The notes beneath the pieces are model-generated. The model did not search any database. It saw only the letters and a program-made list of their open reading frames with translations, and was not told the DNA's origin. Shown one piece after another: positions 14,301 to 19,914 of a stretch of DNA of 19,914 nt. The stretch lies in the NCBI GenBank assembly GCA_044376365.1, contig JBILLA010000024.1:1-19914 (forward strand), in the 5' to 3' direction. This DNA comes from JBIKWN01 sp044376365. Its GTDB lineage: Bacteria > Bdellovibrionota_C > UBA2361 > JBIKWN01. Each line of letters starts with the position of its first letter. Position 1 is the first letter of the stretch. The position numbers were made by a program, and so were the translations under genes.

Positions 14301-16654
14301 ACTGCCTCTCACCCTACGCACGGCAATTCATCAAAGAGCTAAAAAAACCTGATATTGATGCAATCCAAAACGTACGTCCTACTATTTGTGTCTATCAGCA
14401 TACATTCCAACCATCGGCGCTCTCGACAGTGGCAACCATGTCTGAAGTATACAACTTCTTGCGACTCTTGTTTGCTAAAGTAGGCACACAACACTGCCCT
14501 GATCATCCTGACCAAGCTATCGCACCGCTTGCAGCTGCTGATATCGCAGCAAAAATTATGCACAGAAAGGATGCAACGATTCGCCTCCTCTCACCTGTCA
14601 TTGTAAAAAAGAAAGGGAGTCATCAAGCCGTCTTCACACGTGCGCTTGAGTCAGAAATTCTTGAAGTTCGTGTTGATGGCGTTCTTGGCAAGACGTCGCA
14701 TTTCGCCGATGGCCTTGCGAAAGCAAAAGTACACTCGATTGACTTTGTTATTGCAAAGTTTAATCCAAAAACTATCAATCGTGATGCTCTGATTGAAACC
14801 ATTGAAACTGCACTCACCCTTGGCGGAGGAGCTGTCATTATCCTCGCTGATAATGGGAAAGAAGAGATCTTAAGCTCCAAGCGCGCTTGTCCAGTCTGTG
14901 AAACTGGTTTCTTAAAGCTTGACCCTGAAGATCTCTCTTTCAACTCAAAGCGAGGGCGCTGTACTTCATGTGATGGCTTTGGTCACGATGACAGCGGAAC
15001 TGTGTGTGCAAGCTGTGGCGGCTCACGACTGCAACCAATGGGACGCAACGTGCGTATCCTTGGAAAAACTATTTATGAGTGTACACAGCTTAATCCTGCT
15101 GCACTTTTAAAGGAACTCGATCATGTTGCTGCTACTCTTCCACCAAGCAGTCTTACCCTTGCTGGAGCAGTGCTTGTAGAGCTTCGTGCAAAACTTGCAG
15201 CTCTGTGCGAGCTTGGTCTTGATTATATCGCGCTCTCTCGAAGCTGCCGCACACTCTCGGGTGGCGAGCTCCAACGACTGCGCCTTGCAACAGCGATGGG
15301 CTCACCGCTATCTGGGGTGATGTATATCTTTGATGAACCAAGTGCAGGGCTTCATCCTCTTGATACGCAGCTCGTGCTCAGTAAAATTAAAACACTCAAC
15401 GAAGCAAACAATGCAGTGATCCTTATTGAGCATGATATTGAATCAATAAAAGCTGCTGACCATATTATCGACATTGGACCACTTGCTGGTATTCATGGCG
15501 GAGAAATTGTGTACGCTGGCTCGGTTAGCGAGTATACAACCGAGACCACACCAACTGGCGCAGCACTAACCCTTCCGATTCGTCTTAACAATCGTCCCGT
15601 TCAAAAAACAGCGCAGCTCCATCTGATGAAGGGCAGCTGTCATACTGTCCAAAATTGCTCAACGTCATTGCCGCTGCATCAACTTGTTGCGATAGGCGGT
15701 GTTTCTGGTTCAGGAAAAAGCACCCTCGTGCATGAAATTATTAACTACACCCTTCGCGAAGGAAAAAAGAAGAAAGATCTTCTCGTCTCTGATCGAGCTT
15801 CTCTCGCTCTTGATACGCCGATTGATAAAATTATCTATCTTGATCAAAAACCGATCGGTTCGACTTCACGCTCTACACCTGCATCATACCTCGGCGTATG
15901 GGATGAGATTCGTAAAGTGTTTGCCAGTACCCTTGAAGCACGTGCACAGGGGTGGAATCAGGGGCACTTCTCATATAACGCCGGTAAGGGACGTTGCGCT
16001 GCATGTAAAGGTGCAGGGCTTATCACTCTTGAGATGAATTTTCTTGCAGATGCAAAAGTTGCCTGCGAAGACTGTAATGGCACTCGCTATGGCAATGACA
16101 TTCAAATTGTTCGCTACGGAGGACGCACCATTAGTGAGGTGCTTGCACTCACCTTTGAAGAGGCAAAGTCTGCATTTGCTAACCACAAAAAAATCCACCA
16201 ACCACTCAAGATTGCCTGTGACCTTGGACTTGGCTACCTGACCCTTGGACAATCATCCGTAACGCTCTCAGGAGGAGAAGCGCAACGTCTTAAAATCGTC
16301 TCAGAGCTCAGTGGCAATCCCCGCGGTCATCCGCTCTATATCCTCGACGAGCCTACCCTTGGCCTCCATCGCAGTGATGTCTTTCGTCTTATTGAGTCAC
16401 TGCGTGCACTCGTTGAGCGCGGCTCTTCAGTCTTTGTCATTGAACATGACATGGATGTTATTGCCGCATCTGATTATTTCCTTGAAATGGGACCAGGCGC
16501 AGGAGCTGCTGGTGGAACGATTATCGCCAAAGGAACCCCTGCAATCGTAGCGCAAGGTAGCACACCATGGGGCTCTTTGCTGCGTCGTGCAAAGACTCTA
16601 CACTCTAAGGGCGATGACTCATTCCGTTCTCAGACTTGCTCAAGCAACACGTAA
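11303..16654 (+). CDS. uvrA: Double-length UvrA: two UvrA units fused in one chain
   Basis: UvrA is the DNA-damage-sensing ATPase of UvrABC nucleotide excision repair and normally works as a dimer of about 940-aa chains. This 1783-aa chain holds two complete units and four ABC nucleotide sites. Walker A GxSGSGKS lies at 36, 624, 976 and 1466; LSGGE at 483, 814, 1318 and 1655; each is followed by a Walker B ending in DEPxxGLH. Zinc modules are at C263/H266/C287/C290 and C722/C725/C745/C748 in unit 1, and at C1197/C1200/C1220/C1223 and C1565/C1568/C1588/C1591 in unit 2. Unit 2 lacks about 100 residues between CTSC (1223) and CASC (1235), present in unit 1 (290-398). The length matches the fused UvrA I remember from Chlamydiae. 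It starts directly after the previous stop. Confidence 0.97.
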   Translation: MGNNNHNALKILGAKENNLKDISLEIPHDQLTVITGLSGSGKSSLAFDTVYAEGQRRYIETFSPYTRQFFDKVKKPLVEKLEHVRPAIAIQQRSRITSARSTVGSLTNINDYLKVIWSALAVPHCPTCQMPLKRWNSTTIAEEIKLLLEQGSSAVLIAAAVHCNKKYIEFEIDRLQTLGYARILHPVTNEVIQLAAITKKDLKQVSSLTVILDRVKAASTPRARLVTSLESAFSLNPTEVILLTQTDNDAPLVSHTYSKHFRCDEHGFTAEPPKTALFSFNHPLGACEACKGFGFTLSIAPNKVVPDVSKTLATHAISCWSGPAAEWEFKSLLTFAKREGIPTNVPWKDLSASQRGLLFTTKEKDFWGVLPWFQWLEKKTYKMHVRVFLSRYREQQVCPSCQGSRLKQQSLAFRVHGKHIGEIWSLPINELLVWTTTVQQEARRNKQLYQALQSPLENLLSRLRYLDDLGLPYLTLDRQAKTLSGGETQRVNLATALGSELTSTQFVLDEPSIGLHARDAARLTAAMKNLTAKGNSLLVVEHDPDVITAADHIIEIGPRAGALGGEVVFDGPASEWAGVTIAGRIVASKQIDPTRMLHIKGAAARNLKSLDIHIPLGVLTCLTGVSGSGKSTLAHEVILNAWKYQCGTIDAPQGFLRSEGFEKLDDLIFIDQSPLAKTPRANIATYTKVWDAIRDLLASTDQAQALGCSKSTFSFNVNAGRCTSCEGAGFIREDMQFLSDVYVPCETCLGKRFQPTVLSISYEGKNVDEFLSMTVDEAVAFFTKHPLRSVLETLTVLQKLGLGASRLGHPLSELSGGEAQRLKLVPYLTEHVTKQCCFIFDEPTTGLHVHDVENFIRLLNELLRRGSTVLCIEHNLSVLQNADWVIDLGPEGGHAGGHLLYQGELSGLLKIKRNETAQHLSQYITATANVVRAPKTKDHPRRSQQNTAIEVLGAREHNLKNISVSIPVDRVVAITGVSGSGKSTLAKDIIYAEGQRRYLDCLSPYARQFIKELKKPDIDAIQNVRPTICVYQHTFQPSALSTVATMSEVYNFLRLLFAKVGTQHCPDHPDQAIAPLAAADIAAKIMHRKDATIRLLSPVIVKKKGSHQAVFTRALESEILEVRVDGVLGKTSHFADGLAKAKVHSIDFVIAKFNPKTINRDALIETIETALTLGGGAVIILADNGKEEILSSKRACPVCETGFLKLDPEDLSFNSKRGRCTSCDGFGHDDSGTVCASCGGSRLQPMGRNVRILGKTIYECTQLNPAALLKELDHVAATLPPSSLTLAGAVLVELRAKLAALCELGLDYIALSRSCRTLSGGELQRLRLATAMGSPLSGVMYIFDEPSAGLHPLDTQLVLSKIKTLNEANNAVILIEHDIESIKAADHIIDIGPLAGIHGGEIVYAGSVSEYTTETTPTGAALTLPIRLNNRPVQKTAQLHLMKGSCHTVQNCSTSLPLHQLVAIGGVSGSGKSTLVHEIINYTLREGKKKKDLLVSDRASLALDTPIDKIIYLDQKPIGSTSRSTPASYLGVWDEIRKVFASTLEARAQGWNQGHFSYNAGKGRCAACKGAGLITLEMNFLADAKVACEDCNGTRYGNDIQIVRYGGRTISEVLALTFEEAKSAFANHKKIHQPLKIACDLGLGYLTLGQSSVTLSGGEAQRLKIVSELSGNPRGHPLYILDEPTLGLHRSDVFRLIESLRALVERGSSVFVIEHDMDVIAASDYFLEMGPGAGAAGGTIIAKGTPAIVAQGSTPWGSLLRRAKTLHSKGDDSFRSQTCSSNT

Positions 16655-18749
16655 GCAACAGCTCTGTGCGCTCTTTGCGATCACTGTATCACTACTGATC
16701 CTCAGTCCTTCGATCGTACCACAGGTGACAACTCACTTTCTGGGAGGCAGCACAGGTGATACTGCTATCTATCTGTGGCTGAGTCAGCTCTTTCCATTCC
16801 AGGTACAGCCTGCAACCTGGTTTGAGACCAATGGCTTTTATCCCTACTCGCAAAGTCTTGCATTTTCTGACAATTGGATTCTACCTGCAGCGATTTTTTT
16901 CTGTATGAAGAGTATCGGGCTAAGCGCTGCGCTGAGCTGGAACTGCATCTTCCTCTTTACTCTTATAGCGCTTGGGTACTGCTCATTCTTACTGATCTAT
17001 AGCGTCACGGAAAATATAATACTCAGTATTACTTTTGGGATCCTTGCACCACAGCTTGCACCAATCCAAGCTCACTTTGGTCATCCTCAAATGCTCCACA
17101 TGTGGATCATTCCTGTCGTGCTCTATTTACTTCTTCACTGGATTGCATCACACCGAGCCAGAACAGCTTTCGCACTCGGGATAGCGCTCACCATGAGTTT
17201 CCTTTGCTCGATTTATCTTACCTTCTTTGCAGGCATACTTGTCGTACTCGTCATATCATGGTGGACTGCTCGACTTGCACCTTCTGATCGATTATCGAAT
17301 ACGATGAGGTTACTCTGCTCATTGACGCTCGGCCTTCTTCCCGTTATTCCCTTCCTCCTTCCCTACCGTGATGTCTTGCAGGCATTTGGAGAGCGTGGCT
17401 ACTGGGAGCCCCATGCATTTCAAGCAACGATTGCTTCCTACTTTTCTTTTGGATCATTTCACTGGCTCTATGCTCCGTATCTCTCACTGTCTCACAGCGA
17501 AGCAAGCCTTGGCATAGGTATCGTATCCATTCTCATAACACTGCGAGCAATCGTTCGTGCAGCAAAGCATCGTACGCTGCGCATGCTTAGTCTCGGCTTA
17601 CTCATAGTACTTTTATGTCTTGGTACGATAACACTCTACCCAACAACGCCGTGGCTTATCAGTACAGCTGCAAGCTGGGTTTTTTGCTTCATTTTGGCTG
17701 CCATGATCATAACCATGCTTCGCCTCGTGCGTCGCAAAACGTTTACTGCGCCGATCTCTAATCAAGAGTTGATACTGTTACTTTCGGTGCTTGCTCTTTG
17801 CTTTATGCTTATCTCTTTTGGACCAATCAGTCGTCCTGATATTGCCTCTTATTCACCATTCTATCTCTTTTATCATTTTATTCCTGGCGCTGCAGGATTT
17901 CGTGCAATTAGTCGTGCTGGGATTATCACAGGATATCTCTTCGCACTCATCGCGTTTATTTCTCTCGCACTATTTTGGGAAACACAAAAAAAATATCGAC
18001 TCTGTTTATTCTGCATTGCTTGCATCTTTCTTGAAAACTTCACCGGACGATTTCCCTTTGAGCCCCCTGCACAAACTCCGCATGCACTTACTCACCTTGC
18101 TGCTACAAAACATCAAACAGGCGCTACGATGATGGTGCTCCCGTATGCAAAAGATATTGATGCAACAGGTGGCATTAAAAGCTTTTTCTCTTTTGCATCA
18201 AGTCAAAATCAAATGCTCTTTGCAAGTGCACCATATGATATGCAAAGCATCAACGGATTTACCGGGATTCGAACTCGGCTTATCACAGACTTGCCGGCAA
18301 AGCTTCACAATTTTCCAGATGCACTATCACTACAGACACTCTCTTCATTTGTTGACCTCTCATTTCTTATCGTACCTGCAAACCTCGCAACACGTGCACT
18401 ACAGGAGTATCCTTCTTATGTATCAGATGTCTTTATTCAAGATGATGGATCTGCATCCCTTCGTTTTCACGGACACCAAACATTTACCCACGAGAAAGCA
18501 GCTATACTTTTATTGCCTGCAGCAACAACAACCGTCAGCTGTCACATTGATGCAAAAGATCTCAAATCAACAGACCTTAATGCCGTCATCACTCACTCGC
18601 AAGCAGTTGTACCAACAACGCTCTTAGACAATAAACTTATACTGACGCTTCCTCCAGCAACTAAAACTGTTCCGTTCGTGACACTGCAGGTAAAGCTTAA
18701 ACATCCTGGATCGGTGATACTCTCAGGCTGCCAGCGAGTACTAAAGTAA
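16614..18749 (+). CDS. Polytopic membrane protein, probable GT-C-type glycosyltransferase
   Basis: This 711-aa protein has about 11-13 hydrophobic helices over residues 12-475 and a soluble, extracytoplasmic-type C-terminal region (about 480-711). The first large loop has GGSTGDTAIYLWLSQ, with an Asp placed like the catalytic acidic residue of GT-C lipid-sugar-dependent glycosyltransferases. The helix count and overall plan agree, but I recognise no named family. The ATG at 16614 follows TAAGGGCG and overlaps the uvrA 3' end by 41 bp. A GTG at 16587 would add 9 residues but has no ribosome binding site. Together with rfbH further right it suggests glycan assembly at the cell surface (inference). 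Confidence 0.6.
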   Translation: MTHSVLRLAQATRKQQLCALFAITVSLLILSPSIVPQVTTHFLGGSTGDTAIYLWLSQLFPFQVQPATWFETNGFYPYSQSLAFSDNWILPAAIFFCMKSIGLSAALSWNCIFLFTLIALGYCSFLLIYSVTENIILSITFGILAPQLAPIQAHFGHPQMLHMWIIPVVLYLLLHWIASHRARTAFALGIALTMSFLCSIYLTFFAGILVVLVISWWTARLAPSDRLSNTMRLLCSLTLGLLPVIPFLLPYRDVLQAFGERGYWEPHAFQATIASYFSFGSFHWLYAPYLSLSHSEASLGIGIVSILITLRAIVRAAKHRTLRMLSLGLLIVLLCLGTITLYPTTPWLISTAASWVFCFILAAMIITMLRLVRRKTFTAPISNQELILLLSVLALCFMLISFGPISRPDIASYSPFYLFYHFIPGAAGFRAISRAGIITGYLFALIAFISLALFWETQKKYRLCLFCIACIFLENFTGRFPFEPPAQTPHALTHLAATKHQTGATMMVLPYAKDIDATGGIKSFFSFASSQNQMLFASAPYDMQSINGFTGIRTRLITDLPAKLHNFPDALSLQTLSSFVDLSFLIVPANLATRALQEYPSYVSDVFIQDDGSASLRFHGHQTFTHEKAAILLLPAATTTVSCHIDAKDLKSTDLNAVITHSQAVVPTTLLDNKLILTLPPATKTVPFVTLQVKLKHPGSVILSGCQRVLK

Positions 18750-18868
18750 GCAGAGGGGGCGCTTAAATAGCCAATATTTTCAGCCAGTTACAGTAAGCCT
18801 TCAGTTTAATTTCTATTCTTCCCTTGGGAAATTCGCGTAAGTGCCGATATATTCTGAGGAATCTAAGA

Positions 18869-19468
18869 ATGGCTGGGAATATTGGAATGGCTCTCGAACT
18901 GTTTACCTATACATTGCTCTTAGGAGCAACGGTCTATACCGTTGTACAGTACAAACATAATCGAACACACCATCGCAGTGCACGGGAAGAAGCACTGACT
19001 ATGCTTAATCGCATGCTTGCCCGTGAACAAACACTCTTTAATCAAATCAACCTACTCGAAGAGAACGCAACACGTTACTTTAATACGCTCAATGAGGCTG
19101 GTCTTCCAGAAGCTCTCAAGATTAAAAATGAATTGCTTACTGCAAACCAAGATATTAAGAATCTTATCGACAATGGTCGCTATCAAGATGCGTATATCTT
19201 GATCACTTTTATTGACAATCCTACAACAAAGCCAACGTTGCAGCATCTTGAACTCACTCATGCAAAACTTCCGCAACTTCTCGATTGGAAAATTCGTGCA
19301 AATCGACACATCACCAATTGTATTGCAGAGCTTGGCATTATTACTGCAGAGATGCCTACCTCAGAAGAGCAAGAAGATATGCGTCGCAAAACGCTCAATT
19401 CATTAAAGCAATTACGAGAGCTCATCAGCAAAGAGCAACACCAAGTCCTCGTAAGTTCAGACTGGTAA
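18869..19468 (+). CDS. Membrane-anchored helical protein of unknown function
   Basis: I do not recognise this 199-aa protein. It begins with one transmembrane helix (about residues 6-27, ALELFTYTLLLGATVYTVVQY). A long charged, helix-rich region follows with Leu/Glu/Lys/Arg patterns suggestive of coiled coil (about 40-125 and 150-195). It would be a bitopic inner-membrane protein with the soluble part probably in the cytoplasm, given the basic KHNRTHH after the helix. The ATG at 18869 is supported by GAGGA 8 nt upstream; the frame also allows a TTG at 18824 without such support. The gap of 119 bp after the GT-C-like gene shows no terminator. It converges on rfbH with only 4 bp between the stops. 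Confidence 0.65.
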   Translation: MAGNIGMALELFTYTLLLGATVYTVVQYKHNRTHHRSAREEALTMLNRMLAREQTLFNQINLLEENATRYFNTLNEAGLPEALKIKNELLTANQDIKNLIDNGRYQDAYILITFIDNPTTKPTLQHLELTHAKLPQLLDWKIRANRHITNCIAELGIITAEMPTSEEQEDMRRKTLNSLKQLRELISKEQHQVLVSSDW

Positions 19469-19472
19469 GTAG

Positions 19473-19914
19473 CTACGGTCTACGACCAACAAGTTCGTGC
19501 AGCACTTGAGCAGTGTATTCAATCATACCTGGCTTAAGTCCTGGATAAACACCAACCCAAAAGGTATCGGTCATTGCACGGTCAGTATTTACAAGACTGC
19601 TCGCTGTTCGATAGAGCGAACGTCCATGCTCAGTTGCCAGAAACGGTTGACGGGTTAAGTTTCCTGCAAACAACATACGTGTTTGTATATTCTTTGACTC
19701 TAAAAACTCAACTGCTTTCGTTCGCGTCAATCGAGACGTATCACGGATAGTCAGGAGAAATCCAAACCAGCTTGGATCAGCATGTTTAGTTGGCTCAGGA
19801 AGGATAAAGACATCTTCAAGGCTCGAGAGTTGCTCGCGCAAGGCTTGCCAGTTTGCTCGTCGTGCAGCAATAAAGCTATCAATCTTATCAAGCTGGGCAA
19901 GACCAATCGCAGCC
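19473..19914 (-). CDS. rfbH: RfbH-type CDP-4-keto-6-deoxyglucose-3-dehydratase, 3' part, cut by window end
   Basis: This PLP/[2Fe-2S]-dependent member of the DegT/DnrJ/EryC1/StrS fold removes the C3 hydroxyl in the path to 3,6-dideoxyhexoses of O-antigen. About 146 C-terminal codons are present, and the frame stays open through the right edge (AAIGLAQLDKIDSFIAARR and so on), so the TTG at 19841 is not the start. Family signatures are DPSWFGFLLTIRD, LFAGNLTRQPF and NTDRAMTDTFWVGVYPGL, which are specific enough to prefer RfbH over generic sugar aminotransferases. The PLP and iron-sulfur residues lie outside the window. It belongs to a leftward surface-polysaccharide cluster that continues to the right. 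Confidence 0.88.
   Translation of the reverse strand, partial: AAIGLAQLDKIDSFIAARRANWQALREQLSSLEDVFILPEPTKHADPSWFGFLLTIRDTSRLTRTKAVEFLESKNIQTRMLFAGNLTRQPFLATEHGRSLYRTASSLVNTDRAMTDTFWVGVYPGLKPGMIEYTAQVLHELVGRRP

Noticed and set aside
19473..19841. Complete 122-aa protein starting at the TTG at 19841
   Set aside because: The frame continues without a stop to the window edge and the extra residues match RfbH, so this is an internal codon of a longer gene.

Overview
The window is about 20 kb of a bacterial chromosome with moderately low GC and tightly packed genes. It looks like mostly chromosomal core, with an accessory edge at each end. The gene content suggests a Gram-negative, aerobically respiring bacterium: an A2-type caa3 cytochrome c oxidase with a His-rich subunit IV, a SCO copper chaperone, and an RfbH-type sugar dehydratase of surface polysaccharide synthesis. 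A double-length, fused UvrA (1783 aa) is known to me from Chlamydiae, but no other gene here points firmly to that phylum. I do not name a taxon.

Layout, left to right. (1) 1-372 (+) is the 3' end of an integron-type tyrosine recombinase (IntI), cut by the window edge. (2) 509-976 (+) is a small Cys-rich DUF6428-type protein. It has a sigma-54-like -24/-12 promoter in front and an intrinsic terminator behind. (3) 1137-3586 (-) is a two-gene operon: an FMN-reductase-like flavoprotein followed by glutamine-dependent NAD synthetase, joined by an ATGA overlap. (4) 3587-4013 has no convincing protein gene. It holds an exceptionally strong Shine-Dalgarno sequence with a 13-codon mini-ORF, a run of hairpins, and a strong rightward intrinsic terminator. 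I read it as a candidate small structured RNA. (5) 4014-8935 (-) is the terminal oxidase operon sco > coxB > coxA > coxC > subunit IV; subunit II carries two cytochrome c domains. (6) 9076-18749 (+) is a tight run of a DtxR-like regulator, YqeY, an SRPBCC plus TIGR01777 epimerase fusion, the double UvrA, and a large polytopic GT-C-like membrane protein. (7) 18869-19468 (+) is a membrane-anchored coiled-coil-type protein of unknown function. (8) 19473-19914 (-) is the 3' part of rfbH, running off the right edge.

How the genes work together. Regions 5 and 6 diverge from a 140-bp intergenic region, so the metal-dependent regulator could control the copper/heme oxidase operon as well as its own operon; this is inference. 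The right end (GT-C-like protein, unknown membrane protein, RfbH) looks like the start of a cell-surface glycan locus. I see no CRISPR array, tRNA, rRNA or intact insertion sequence. No complete novel multi-gene system is visible. The best leads are the structured RNA region at 3830-4015, the IntI fragment with its neighbouring sigma-54-like promoter, and the asymmetric double UvrA.
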